From Catonia carolina (lineage: Eukaryota > Arthropoda > Insecta > Hemiptera > Achilidae): a stretch of DNA of 64,000 bases. Of this stretch, positions 10,260 to 21,870 are shown piece after piece. The stretch lies in the NCBI GenBank assembly GCA_035578175.1, contig JAQMRL010000001.1:370567720-370631719 (forward strand). The letters are read 5' to 3'. A model generated the notes under the pieces. The model ran no database searches. It was given only the letters and a program-made list of their open reading frames with translations, and was not told the DNA's origin. The position numbers and the translations under genes are program-made. Positions within the stretch are counted from its first letter, which is position 1, and each line of letters begins with the position of its first letter.

Positions 10260-11075
10260 CAGTAGAACGCCGATTATCCGACTTAACCTAAACAAACTTT
10301 GGATTCGGATGATCAGAAACTCGGATAATTGGATAAATCAACGCATGCCAATAATTTTTATGCCTAACTTTTATAGGATATCGTTATTAATATTTCTAAG
10401 GTTACAATACAGCATTGAAAAATACGGTAATTCAAATAGTCAGAACATTCATTGAACGTAAATTTAATTATGTATTACCGTGTATACAAAATAATTATAG
10501 CCCAATATTGTAGTGTACTTCAGCCTAAAATTAACAATTGTAGTACAATTTATTAGTGAAATATATCCAAATGAAACGATTAAACAAGAGATTCCGTGTA
10601 TACAAAATAATTATGGCCCAATATTGTAGTGTACTTCAGCCTAAAATTAACAATTGTAGTACAATTTAAAAATTAGTAAAATATATCCAAATGAAACGAT
10701 TAAACAAGAGAGTAGGTGTAAAAATAAATTAAAATCAGGCCTAACATTTACAGTGCAACAACTTTTAATTCGCTCTCAATATTACTAACATAGGTACCTG
10801 TAATTTTGTTTAATAACTTAAATATATCTTAGATACATAAATAAAAAAGTACAAATTAATTTATTATGAACAAAATACTGCTTTACCTACAAAGAAAATT
10901 TTTTACTGAAGCAGGGAAAAGTAAAAACCATGCTTTAATGGGCGACTCCTTATGCGTGGCGACATCGAAAGTAGGCTTCCATACGTAGTGTTTTTATTAT
11001 GCTCAATCATGTGAAAATTTAATTTTTTCCAAAAGCGATTCGTATAATTGGCATTCCGGTAATCAGCGTTCATAT
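10260..11075. mobile_element. Non-autonomous pogo/Tigger-like element
   Basis: The left end CAGTAGAACGCCGATTATCC is followed by a subterminal repeat of the same motif (ATTCGGATGATCAG, CTCGGATAATTGG). The reverse complement of the right end reads GAACGCTGATTACCGGAATG. CAGT termini with TTATCCG motifs are characteristic of the pogo/Tigger group of Tc1-mariner elements. There is no transposase frame and the right terminus has decayed. It contains a 116-bp tandem duplication. Confidence 0.6.
10478..10711 (+). repeat. 116-bp tandem duplication inside the pogo-like element
   Basis: CCGTGTATACAAAATAATTA begins at 10478 and again at 10594. The two units match along their length (CCCAATATTGTAGTGTACTT, ATCCAAATGAAACGATTAAA), differing by a few substitutions and a small insertion (AAAAA region) in the second unit. 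Few differences suggest it is fairly young. Confidence 0.9.
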
Positions 11076-11189
11076 GTGTTAATTATTATCAAGTTTGAAG
11101 TTGTGTTGGCAAGAGTGCTGAACCAAATTCATTTAAACAAACACTAATGACTTTGTATAATTTTTTTTCTTCTTTCAATTAACGATTAG

Positions 11190-11930
11190 GCCGCAGCGTG
11201 TTTCGAACTCACACACTATATCATGTTTCTCCATCTTTTCGTAGGCGTACCGACATCCCTTTTCTCGTCTGGAGCATACCAATGCGGCTGCTTAGGTATC
11301 CTGCGATCTGACATCCTTTCCATGTGCTGTTTCCGACGTTGGCGATAATCCTTTATGTTTTCATTCAAGTTGTTATAATACCCAATTAATTCTAACCTTA
11401 TTCCCTCATTCCTTATTCTGTCCAAACGAGTATAACCATAGTACAACCCTTAGTCCTTCTCAGAAATCTCATCTCAGCTGTCAGAATTCTCCACTCTTGG
11501 GGTTTTGTAGTTGCCCATGCCTCACTTCCATACAGAATAACTGGAGCTGATATAACTTTCTAGAACTTAAGTTTTGTGACTCTTCTCGTTCTATTTCCCA
11601 AAGTTCTTCTTATAGTCCCGCATATCCTCTGGAATTTGCTCAATTTTTGCTCTATATCCTAATCAGAATCAAATCCCTCGTCTCACCCTAATTAACGAAA
11701 GTGAGATACTCCCTCCATACCGGTATTATCCACTAATATTTTTGAACGAACGGGATATGTGTCTTTAAAAGTTGTTATTTTGGTTTTATCAATGGAAATT
11801 TTTAAGCCAAAATCTTTACACAGTTTGTGTAACACATGAACCGCGTTGAAGATCATCCTCTGTCTCCTGGACAATCTACACGTCATCCGCAAATAAAAGT
11901 ACATTCAAATAACTACTGTAATTTAACTTA
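11190..11930 (-). pseudogene. LINE reverse-transcriptase relic, motif FADD to C-terminus
   Basis: Read on the minus strand, the relic starts with the polymerase motif FADD (codons at 11893-11882), followed by QETEDDLQR. After a frameshift come KDFGLKISIDKTKITTFK and GVSHF, typical of the region after the RT active site. Next are TIRRTLGNRTRR and APVILYGSEAW, and finally RIRNEGIRLEL and a basic DVGTPTKRW tail. This order matches the C-terminal half of insect endonuclease/reverse-transcriptase LINEs. Stops and at least two frameshifts break it. The clade is uncertain (RTE- or Jockey-like). Confidence 0.85.
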
Positions 11931-13096
11931 ACACAGGACTAATGCTGCGTTTCCACATCTTTAATAATAATTTTTAATATGTAAATAAAATTTTTAATCG
12001 TAATAATTTTTGTGAATAATTTTTAAAAATTCATTATAATATTTAGAAACGTTGCATCATGTGTTTATTTACTCTAGTTACGATCGTCTATATTTTTTTG
12101 TTCTTATTTCAGCCTGTTTTAAAATTTGCATATTGCAATGTAATGTTGCGTTTCATCTTTTAACTTAGGAAATCCATTTAATGTAGGAGGTAATAATGCT
12201 AGATTGTACAATTATTTAAATATTTATTTATTTTTATTATTTGAAAACTGGGTTGCAATCTGTAAACCTTCCTACACTGCAATTTCTTTTGAGTTTCAAG
12301 GACAGAAAAATAGTGTATTGCTACTTACGACGCTTCGGTTTACCCTTTTTTATTATGTTTATTATTACTGCTGTACTTGGTTTGTATTTATTTTATTACT
12401 TAGCTTTTTTTATAATAATGTTCTTAAGATTCTTGTTTTAAAATCAAATTACTATTTTTATTCTTTTGTGGTTTATCTTGTTTTATTTGTATCTGGTACG
12501 ATGTTGTGTAATTTCATTTATAGAAGAAAATGTCATTGTTGTCAAGGTTGTTTTATTGTTCTGTTTTTGAAAATGTACTTTGTATTATTTTATTCATTAT
12601 TCGGTTGTTGGTTTTTTTTAAATTGTAATGAAATAAAATTATGCCATTAAATAAAAATTACTCTTGAAAATAATCATCAGGCGTGTGCTATTCGTTGTTA
12701 TTTTAAGCATACTTCTGGATAAAACAAATTGTTACTTTTTATTTGTAATAAAAGTTGTGTCAGATATATAAATAGGTACTTGGTTAATCCGAAAAAGTGA
12801 AGCTCTACAGCTGTTCCGTTTTTTGAAAATTTGAATTACAATAATACTGAGCTCGGCTGAGACATGTATAAAAGAGTGAAAGTGCTAAGAAGTTAAAGAA
12901 AGGAAAACCCGCCAATTTCTACCTGCTTATGTATTACGTTCGCGACGTTATTGTATTCTGAATGGCATTGCGCCCAAAATGAAAAAAAAACAAAGCGTCG
13001 CAAATGACAGTAATAAATTAATATGTAAATGGTAATTCCAACTGTATACTAATACTTCCAGGCTTTAAAGATGTCTTGTATGACTTTTATGTACAT
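11931..13096. other. AT-rich DNA, T-rich on the plus strand
   Basis: No gene is supported. A 148-codon open frame at 12204-12650 (+) is almost entirely Phe, Leu, Tyr, Val and Cys because the strand is T-rich, so I treat it as chance. Confidence 0.5.
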
Positions 13097-13190
13097 CTAA
13101 CGTCCATTCAGATATACCGGGATTTCGATATACCGAAAAGAGCATAGCCAGTCATTAGTCCGATATAATGAGGATTTATTGTAATATAGC
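13097..13190 (-). mobile_element. Single end of a Tigger-like element
   Basis: The minus strand reads CAATAAATCCTCATTATATC, then GGACTAATGACTGG and TTCGGTATATCG. This CCTCATTATATCGGACTA form is typical of Tigger/pogo termini. No matching opposite end was located within about 1 kb, so I call a solo terminus or a heavily decayed element. Confidence 0.4.
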
Positions 13191-13284
13191 TTGTGTTTGG
13201 ATTTAGTATAAGATATTGTGGCGAGTTTCCGAAGTCTAAATTTGTAGATTTTTCTATTTTCATGTGTTAAATGAGCAACGACGT

Positions 13285-13443
13285 ATTTTTTTCTTTGTTT
13301 ATTTAACGTCGCATCAACTACTGTGGTCATTAGTGACGACGTTGGTTTGTAACTGTGAATGATGAAAATAATTTTTTGTAACGTATGAAAATGCCGTGCC
13401 TGAGTGGGATTCGAACCCAAGACTGCATGATGAGAGGCGAGCG
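13285..13443 (-). repeat. SINE-C copy 2 (tRNA-derived, long-tail subtype)
   Basis: On the minus strand: CGCCTCTCATCATGCAGTCT, GGGTTCGAATCCC B box, CAGGCACGGCATTTTCATAC, then CCAACGTCGTCACTAATGAC and GATGCGACGTTAAATAAA. This 3' region differs from copies 1 and 3 but matches copy 4, so two subtypes exist. Translated in reverse it forms part of a spurious 171-codon frame. Confidence 0.8.
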
Positions 13444-13898
13444 CAACGTATTTTGTTTCTGTTATTTGAAAACGTTGTGACATTTTTTTTTTAAGGTAAT
13501 GATTTTTCCATTGTGTTAGACTTAATTTAGCCGTCACACATGAAACGTATCCAAGCAATATAAATAAATTCTCCGAACGATAACACAATGCCTCTTTTGT
13601 AACTGACGACACGTTTCACAATGACTTAAACGTTCCACTCGTCTACACAGTAGCGTAACAATTGTACAAAACAATACACTAAAATTTTGACACACACCAA
13701 CCCTCTTGTACTCAAGACGCGCTTACAATTCAACCCTACGAGAAGACTTCATTGGTCAAGGGATCTTCAATGTGTGAAGCTGGGTTGCTAACTGACAGCT
13801 TATACAAATAAATTCAAGACAATGTACAATGTACTTTGTTGTTAATATATATTTATTGTTAATGTAATATTTATAGAAATTTTAAAAGTTATGGAATC
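13444..13898. other. Unique DNA, nothing recognised
   Basis: No repeat family or gene is visible between SINE-C copy 2 and RepB copy 3. Confidence 0.5.
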
Positions 13899-14725
13899 AT
13901 ATTTTTACTTCCTCTTGGTCTGTATGAATATATCGGTAACAAAGTATTGCTTTCATTTCGATTTTTCGAAATAAAGTTATCACCGTATATATACGTTTTC
14001 AGGCCCTCTGAACCCAAAACCTATGTTTTTAGCGACTGGTATGTGTGTTAACAAAATATCTCAAGAACGAAATAGCGTCTGCATTTGAAACTTTAAACTT
14101 AAGTTACGTACCACTACCGGACCCGACACGAAATTTTTATCATTTTTGTGCTCTATAAGATAAGATTAGATAAGTGCAATGTCTGCTGAAATTCTTCGGG
14201 AGGCAGTGCTCTAGTAGGATTTTTTAAAGATTGCGGCCTTAATATGCATACTAGGGCAAAAGTACATACAATCAAAGTTGTAACACATTTAAAAAATCAA
14301 CTTTTATCTCGAACATTTTTTTGTACGAAGCTTATTTTGCGTCAATTAGTATATAGATGTATATTTTCATCAAAATTTGTAAAAAAAATGGGAATTTTAA
14401 TATTGCGGCCTATGTAGGTCTATGTATTAGTAAATGTATTAGTAGGTCTATGTATTTTACGACAAAAGTGCATGTAATCAAAGTGATAGGAAATTAAAAA
14501 CCTACAACTTTTATCTAAAGCATTTTTCTCTACAGAGCCTAGTTAAGCGGCAATTACTGTTTTTCTGTAATTTTCAGTTGAACAGGAATGATTTTCATTT
14601 TGCATCATTCACAAATGATTTAAGTTAAATTGTTTTTCATTTTACTTATGATTAAACATAGGTTATATTGTTCATTATCTGCATTGGCAAGAAAATGTCG
14701 TGTGAGTTGTAGTGGATTTTACTGT
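13899..14725 (+). repeat. RepB copy 3
   Basis: It begins TTTTTACTTCCTCTTGGTCT with the degraded GTATGAATATAT palindrome, and runs through CTCAAGAACGAAATAGCGTC and CCACTACCGGACCCGACACG to GGCAAGAAAATGTCGTGTGA. It lacks about 100 bp of the middle (the CAACCGGAAGTAG block) and has a local triplication of a GGTCTATGTATTAGTA-like phrase near 14405-14455. It still carries both internal paralogous blocks. Confidence 0.75.
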
Positions 14726-15627
14726 ATCTTGTCATGTTATGTATGAAATTTTTAATTCTTACCTCTATTCCATTTTACCTTTCATGAATTGTTTTTTTTA
14801 ACATTTTAGGTAGAATGTTTTTTCTTCTTAGAATGAGAGAAATAAATGTCAACACAAACAACATTACTGTATCTTAATTATATTTGTTATTACAACTCTC
14901 CATTCTAATTTTACATTAAATTTTCCGTGTTTTTAGTGAAAACAACATTTATAATTATATTGTTTGTGTGCACATGCCTCTATCAAAAAAATATATTTTA
15001 AAATATCTACTCTTTTCTTCATTTAAAGTTGCCGCGTCAATTACTTGGCCATTAGTGACATCAGAGAGGGTGGGTTATAGAACTTCGTTGTTTCGTGTAG
15101 GTTGAAAATCTTACAAAGACTTTAGAGAAATATGTCTCGGATTTTTGTATCGATTTTAAATATTGTACAATATGCAGGGTCGCTTATTGTATTTTTTATG
15201 TTTACAGTTTAAGGGTTTTTGGTGTTGTAATTGGCCTTGTTTAATATATGGGCCGTTAATTCTTGTGTTTATACTTATAATAAATATTTAAGACTTGCGT
15301 TTTGTTAGAAGGATGATAATTCTTTTGTAATTGTCTGATTAATCTTGCTGCTATAGAATGATGTAAATTTAGTTCATGAAAATTAAAAATCAACTTCTTG
15401 ACTATAATTAAACTTAAATTTTTGTTTCGAACCAAGATTTTGGTTTGAATTTGCTTATGACACAAGGTTAGTAACTTTTTATGGGTTGAATTAACATTAT
15501 CGTACGTAACAACTACATATGAAAATTCGGAAGCCCTCGCCGACTTACTCTTTACTAAATTACTTTACTTTATAAATAATTTTTATTAATAATTACTTTA
15601 TTAAATATATAACTTCACGACGCGACG
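14726..15627. other. AT-rich DNA with a SINE-C fragment
   Basis: No gene is seen. A fragment at 15010-15085 (-) resembles the long-tail end of SINE-C (CATTAGTGACATCAGAGAGG against CATTAGCGACGACGTTGGGG). The remainder is unannotated. Confidence 0.4.
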
Positions 15628-16207
15628 ATCACCTAGAAAGCACAATTATATTTCCACCACTTGCGCTTAAGAGGTAAAAGGGTGACTACCCTAAAATAAA
15701 ATATAATTTTTATGTTTTCCCAAAGAGCTGTTATTCTTCAAATCTGCCTCAGTACAACTTTTAAAGTGATACATAGAAAAAGAAAAAATACGGAGTAAAA
15801 CCGGGAAAAGCTATGAACCAAATTATTTAAAATTATTATCTAAACTAACCTACTTTATATATACAAATTTTGAAAAATTTACAAATTAATTCACTTTCAA
15901 CTTTTTGTAACATGCATTTTTTTAAGCACAATCACCTAGAAAGCGCAATTACATTTCTACCACTTGCACTTAATTGGTAAAAAGGTGACTACCGTAAAAT
16001 AAAATATTTTTGTGATTTCCCAAAAAGCTGTAATTCTTCAAACTTGCATCAATAAAGGGATATCTAGAAAAAGGAAAAATACTGAGTGAAACCGGGAAAA
16101 GCAACGAACCAAATTATTATTTCAACTAAGCTTCTTTAAATATAAATTTTGGAAGATTTACAAATTGCTTCACTTACAACTTAGTAACATGAATTGTTTT
16201 AAGTACA
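15628..16207 (+). repeat. Two tandem units of about 303 bp
   Basis: ATCACCTAGAAAGC begins at 15628 and again at 15931. Both units carry TTCCACCACTTGCGCTTAAG-type sequence, GGTGACTACC followed by TAAAATAAAATA, CCCAAAGAGCTG/CCCAAAAAGCTG, ACCGGGAAAAGC and AACCAAATTATT in the same order. The second unit is slightly shorter. The GACTACCCTAAAATAAAATA phrase resembles the right end of RepH (GACTACCCTTTTAAATAAAA), which may be where the unit came from. Confidence 0.85.
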
Positions 16208-17194
16208 ACAATCAAAAGATATATGAAAACAAAGTATAATTTAAAGGTTTTAATGTTGGCGATTGACGTAACCTATTTATTAAACAACGCCAAGATAAAC
16301 CGATCAGCTCCAAAACGAGAACTAAATAATTGTTCTGCACCATTATTGCAGTTCATGAATGGTTTGTGAAGTGGTTTTTGCCTAAAATGGCGTAAGAAAA
16401 CTTTCAAAGAGATTCGTTTAAGACTCTATTTGAGCTGTCTTTTTGTTATCGAGAGTATAGAATGTAGTTTTTTTTATCGAAACAGCAAAAATTTTTTTCA
16501 GCAATATTTTACTGTTGGAATAAAGTAATAAAAGCAATTTAAAGTTAAAGTTTTAGATCTTTTCTTTGTAAGATGCTGGTATTTTTTTCAATTTTGATTA
16601 TGCAATTTCTGAGTTCTATTTTGCAAAACTGTTAGAGTTGTTTTTAAACTGTTTGATTTCAACATGATACTAGATCCATTAAAAACCTGTACTGTTAAAA
16701 TGTTCATAAACTTAACTATTGTTAAGTAAATTTAAGCTTTCACAGATTTTTTTTAAAATTTTGAAGGTCGTTTAGGCCTGCAATGTATTAAATTTAATGC
16801 GAATGAACATTTATTCTGATTAAAAATTGTATAAGCTCGTTTATTGCTTGTAATTAAAATTACATTATCCTCTTGTTTGCAATTTCAATTGTGTTTGAAA
16901 ATTACTGGGAATAACCTTGCTCGTGCTGTCTGTTATTTTTACTACATTAGAGTAATTAATTTAAATTTATTAGGTTTTGTGTTATTATGTTTATTTTATT
17001 TTAAGATGCAAATGTTTTTGTCAAACAATATTTTGCTTATATAAATGCGCAATATTTTCTGCTTAAACATTTTTCGTTTATATTTATGAGAATATTTGAG
17101 TAGTAACTTAAAAACCGTGTGTTAATGAAGGCCATTTTTTTCACTTAAATAAGATTTTCTTTAAAAAATTTGGCTGTCTTGGTTAGTCTCCTTT
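16208..17194. other. Unique AT-rich DNA
   Basis: No gene or repeat family recognised. Open frames such as 16844-17044 are short and T-rich. Confidence 0.5.
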
Positions 17195-18135
17195 TTTACT
17201 TTTTCTTGCCTATATGAATATATAGGAAGTAAATTATTGTTTTCATGTCGATTTTTCGAAATTGAGTTTTCACCGAATATGCACGTTTCAGACTCCTTGA
17301 ATACAAAAAAGATGTTTTTAGCGATTGATCTGTGTGCGTGCGCGCGCGTGCGTGTGTTAACAAAATATAACAAGGACGGGACATTGTACGAAATTGAAAC
17401 GTAAGTTAGATACCACTAGAAGACCCGACACGATTTTTCATCAAATCGGTCAACCGGAAGTAGTAATTTATTCGTGTAATTTTTCATTTTTTTGCGATTT
17501 TCTCAAAAACGGCTCGTACGATGTTTTTTAAAATCACCTCATTTACTACATTTTTTATGCACTACAAAAATGGTAGGCGCCATGTCTGCTGACATTCTTG
17601 GAAAGGCTGTTTTCTCGTAAAAAAATTGTTTTTTTAAGATTGCGGCAATTTAATATGCATTTTAGCGCAAAAATTTATACAATAAAAGTTGTAGAGAATT
17701 AAAAATTCTACAACTTTTATTTAAAATATTTTTTTTATAACTCTTAGTTTACCGGTAATTGGTGGGTTTTCTGTGTTTTTCTCATGAAAACGAGTAAAAA
17801 AATCGATTTTTGTAAGAGTTCAGCCTTAGTATGCATTTTACGACAAAAGTGTATAAAATCAAATTTTTAGGAAATTAAAAGATCTACAACTTTTATTTAG
17901 AGCATTTTCTCTACAGAGCCTAGTTTAGTGTGAAAGAGTGATTTTTCCGTATTTGAAGTCGAAGTGTGATTGATTTTCATTTTGCATCATTCACCCATGA
18001 TTAAAATAAGGTTATGATTTTTGAGGTTAGTTTTTTATTTATTTCTAATGTTTTATTACTAATATTAGGTTATATTGTTCATTATTTGTATTGGCAAGAG
18101 AAAGTTGTGTGAGTGTTTCACACCAGATTTTGTAT
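17195..18135 (+). repeat. RepB copy 4, near complete
   Basis: It starts TTTTTACTTTTTCTTGCCTA with the intact CCTATATGAATATATAGG, and ends GGCAAGAGAAAGTTGTGTGA, then GTGTTTCACACCAGATTTTG. An alternating GTGCGTGCGCGCGCGTGCGT microsatellite (about 17334-17356) replaces the TGTGTGTG of other copies. A strong hairpin (AAAGTTGTAGA...TCTACAACTTT) lies at about 17684-17713. It is one of the best-preserved copies. Confidence 0.8.
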
Positions 18136-19352
18136 TTGTGAATGTGTATTCTACGGGCAATATGGCGCCCTTGTTGCTTTTGAAGTCATACAGCTAGCCT
18201 AGGAAGAGTTGCGTTAAAATCGGTTTTCAAAAACCACTAGGTGAAATACAGTCAATATTGGAGAATACATGATTTTTTGAACTGTATCCCTTTTGGATGA
18301 TATAAAAATACTACATATTTAGGGTTCTGAAGTTACTTCGTTTTTAAATTTTCATAATGAAGCTTTTTTTCCTACGTCCTCTTATCACTTAAAGTATGCA
18401 AATTTTCAGAAACGTTGGTGAAGGTACAGGGTCGGAAAATTCGCGAATTTTTAATTAGTGGGTCAGTAGGAACTTTGCCAGTTATGTGTATTTATATTAC
18501 GTGCCAATAAAAGTCTGTTAATTATTTATATATTTACCTTATAGGCCTACGTATGTTTTTTTGCGATAGAAGTGAAAAAATACAAAAATGCATGATCCAT
18601 TACTTTAATCATTAATAGAACTTTAATTATCTGAACTGTCAAAAATCCTAACTAGAAATACAAAGCATTATTTTTGAAAATGTACATATGTTAATGGTAG
18701 CCTCTTTGAAACGGTGGTAAAGTGTTAAGACTGAAATGATGAAAGTTCCGGGTTTTATTCCAAATTAGAATCTTAGCATTTTCAACACTTTAAGACTTTC
18801 CCTTAGTGTAACTCACTAAATTTACTAATGATCAAACAATGTTATTAAAATTTTATACGGAAACAAATATCATAAAAATATATTTCATTTTAACTTTCTA
18901 TTACTTTTGGTAACTATGAATCACTATTTTAGGTATATATTTATTTCTGTTTTTGTTTGTATTAGACGAGATAACAAGTTGGAGAACTTTGAAGCATTAT
19001 ATTAAGAGGCCGTTTATTATTATTTATAGATTTTATACCAAATACAGTCAGTACGTTTTGTTTTGCGAACTAGTACGTTAGATATTAAAATTTAATCGTA
19101 AAATTGTGAAAAACATTTATTTGTTTATTTAGTTACGAATTTCATTTAAATGAAAGACATCTTTAACAAAGTTGAACTGCGTTTATTTTAAAGAAATGTA
19201 AGTACAATGTTTTATTGTATTTTAAGTTAGTATCTTACACAATAACATTCATGTTGGTTTAGTTTTACAGATTTACATGTTAAGAGTATCGGAATTTTTT
19301 ATATCCGAACTAATCTCTTCTTAATTATTTCTCATTAATGGTGTTTTAATTC
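18136..19352. other. AT-rich DNA with one tRNA-like stretch
   Basis: At 18705-18800 (+) GGTGGTAAAGTGTTAAGACT and GTTCCGGGTTTTATTCC look like decayed A- and B-box regions of a SINE-D-like element. I would give that reading about 0.3. Nothing else is recognised. Confidence 0.35.
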
Positions 19353-19650
19353 CACCGGGTTCGTGTAGAGGTAAAGTCGGAGACGGAGGTTCCTGGTTCT
19401 CAAATCCTACCTAGTAAAGGTATAGTAGTTACTTTTATACGGATTTAAATACTAGACAGTGGTTACCGGTGTACTTTGATGGCTGGAGTTCAATTAACCA
19501 TACTTTCTCAGGAATGGTCGACCTGGGTCTGTACAAGACTACACATCATACATATTATCCTCATCTCATTGGGTCATGGGGTTGCTTATTGTTCTAAATT
19601 GAACAGATTGCAATATACTCAAATCAGGAATAACAAAAAAATGGTGTTTT
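19353..19650 (+). repeat. SINE-F copy 1 (tRNA-derived)
   Basis: The head GTGTAGAGGTAAAGTCGGAG and the GGTTCTCAAATCC B box (with an inserted T) are followed by TACTTTTATACGGATTTAAA, TACTAGACAGTGGTTAC, GTCGACCTGGGTCTGTACAA and the tail CATCTCATTGGGTCATGGGG, then ATTGAACAGATTGCAA. The same order is found at 60072-60372. Length about 300 bp. Confidence 0.8.
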
Positions 19651-19678
19651 AACATGCAGTTTTTTTGATTTGGCAATG

Positions 19679-20309
19679 CAGTCCAACCCCGGTTAACCGG
19701 ACCCTGTTCAACCGAATCACATTTTAACTGTACTACATAATATGTATAATTTTTAGAAAGTAAGAAAAATAACTGATCAATTACGTTTTCCCATAATGCA
19801 TAGTACAGTGCATAAATATTGAACACACAAATGTTAATGTACAATATAGCATTACTTATTTCCGTATTTAAAGTATTTTTACCTTGTGATAAGTTACAAA
19901 ACCAGTTTCTTAAATGTAGACATTAATAGCCTACGTAAAGCAGTTACAGAATGTATTTTTGATAAACCGATGATTCATTGAAATTTGTTAAGGAAATGAC
20001 GAAGTAACCCCATCCGATATTTTTACTTATGAAACGCTGGCGAAACATAGCAGTTAAAAAATGAAACGACAAAACAGACAAAAATTTCTGATTTCTTTAA
20101 AAAATAACCATTGCGTTAGTACATACATACATATTTTGCTGGTTTTTTATTTACTTATTTTTTATCAAGTTAATTTGGGTTTATTATTACTTACTACCTA
20201 TTACAGTAAATTACTTGTGTATTATGTTTGTAACATTTTATTTTACAACATTCCGTCTTATCCGGATTGGAGTCCGTCCACATTAGTCCGGTTAACCGGG
20301 GTTGTACTG
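19679..20309. mobile_element. Non-autonomous Tigger/pogo-like element with good inverted repeats
   Basis: The left end CAGTCCAACCCCGGTTAACC and the reverse complement of the right end CAGTACAACCCCGGTTAACC differ at a single base, and both continue GGAC. The subterminal TCCGGATTGGAGTCCG near the right end resembles other Tigger subterminal repeats. About 630 bp, no transposase; the 118-codon frame inside it is T-rich noise. Flanking TA duplications are not preserved. Confidence 0.75.
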
Positions 20310-21486
20310 TGTAACGTATTCATGCTTATGTCAATCGACAATAAATTTAAATGTTTTTTTTCTTACTTTTTCATTTGTTCTGTTTTGGCTTTGACCTTAC
20401 TTTTTCTGTTTCTTTAAAAAGGATTTACAATGTATAAACTGCATAAATGGTAAAATAAGACCATATAATCTGAAACAGGTATTGAATATCAAATAAGTAA
20501 TGTCCATTTCAAATGAATGACCCAGTTTTGTTGCGTTGCATCTAGTGACATTGGAAACCTGACAGATATCCCACTTTCTTGATACTGATCATTGCCAATT
20601 ACTATTTTCACATGTCACATAGTTGTTAATTATGTGATTTTTTTACTTTTTTCAAAGTTTATTTTAATCTTTGATTATCTATATATTATTTGATTTTAAT
20701 GAAAATTAATTGTATAGTGTATGAACTTAATCCTTTCTTAATTAATGTCTGTTAATTACTAATTAAAGGAAGACTTAATTAGGTACTTCATTTTTATTAT
20801 GGGTTTTTATGTTTAATTTAAATGATTTAATTTTGTTGATTTTTTTTATCTTCGCCATAAATTATTATTTCAATATTTTAATAAATTACTTTAGTGAAAT
20901 GAATTGATTTTCTTTCATTTATGTCATTAATCTACCACTCAATAACCTCATTATAATTTCTTAAGCTTTCTTTGTTATCATTTTTTTTCTTTAAGAATGT
21001 GAGTGTTATGTATAAAATAATTCTTTTTATTGTTCTGCGAAATGTTTCAGTTTTAAAATTTATGTTTTTATTGCGTGAATTTTTAACGGTATTTTTTTTA
21101 AATTGTGGTCTTGATGTTGTTTTTATTGATCTAAAATCTAAGAATTAATAAGGCAAATTTCATTGTTGGTTTTGAAAACTAAAAATAACAGTGGGTACAA
21201 AAAACTTGACGACTTTAATGGTTAGATATTATTTTAAAACTTCTATGTTGTTTATGTTATATTTATCGACTTCTTATCTTTATCTTATTATTATTTGTAT
21301 TAAACTTCGCGGTATAAAATATGAAATTTGTGAATCTCGAATGGAAATCGCTGCTGTGCAATCTTATGATTAGTTAAAAGTTGTGATAAAATCAGTTAGG
21401 TTTTTGTCCTTCAGTTTGTTACGTATTTCGGTATTCGAATAGGTTGCTTTTGTATTTTTTTGTACGTTTATTTTAATATTGTTAAT
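20310..21486. other. Unique AT-rich DNA
   Basis: No gene or repeat family recognised. Long T-rich and TTAATTAA-type stretches dominate. Confidence 0.5.
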
Positions 21487-21870
21487 GTTTAGGTCATCAT
21501 TTAAAAGGTTGGTTTGAACCTGTAGAGGTTTTTCTAAGTAAAACGAGGAGTGAGGTGGTTTACAATTGTCTTCCTTACTGAATTGGAAAGTACGCTTATC
21601 AGCATGCCGGGCCTCTGAAAAGCACATATTTTCCACTCTGCAAAAGACACCTTCACTTCATTCACCACAGAGTCTGGATGTATATCATTCATTACTTTCA
21701 GAGGAGACAACAGAACTCTGATTAGTGTATTTTGCACATCTACCTTTTCTCTTTTAAATGATTCAGTCATTTAATTGACCATGTGATTAGAAACAAAATT
21801 ATTTATTTTAGCCTTGCAACGAACAGATTAAGTGTAAATAATTTGACACTCCACTTGTCTGTTATGGACA
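21487..21870 (-). repeat. RepA copy 2
   Basis: The reverse complement of the family: TTTAGGTCATCA at the 3' end on the left, then AAAACGAGGAGTGAGGTGGT, AGCATGCCGGGCCTCTGAAA, CCTTCACTTCATTCACCACA, and the head ending ACTCCACTTGTCTGTTATGG. Two overlapping open frames on the minus strand translate the family consensus (VVNEVKVSFAEWKICAFQR, then ARHADK and KPPHSSFYLEKPLQVQTN) and are separated by a frameshift. Confidence 0.85.

Noticed and set aside
12204..12650. 148-codon plus-strand open frame, hydrophobic
   Set aside because: Phe, Leu, Tyr, Val and Cys dominate because the strand is T-rich. Resemblance to a membrane protein is a base-composition effect.
13097..13612. 171-codon minus-strand open frame, the longest in the window
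   Set aside because: It reads through SINE-C copy 2 in reverse (ASHHAVLGSNPTQARHFHT is the tRNA-like B-box part) and then a Tigger terminus, so it is a repeat artefact.
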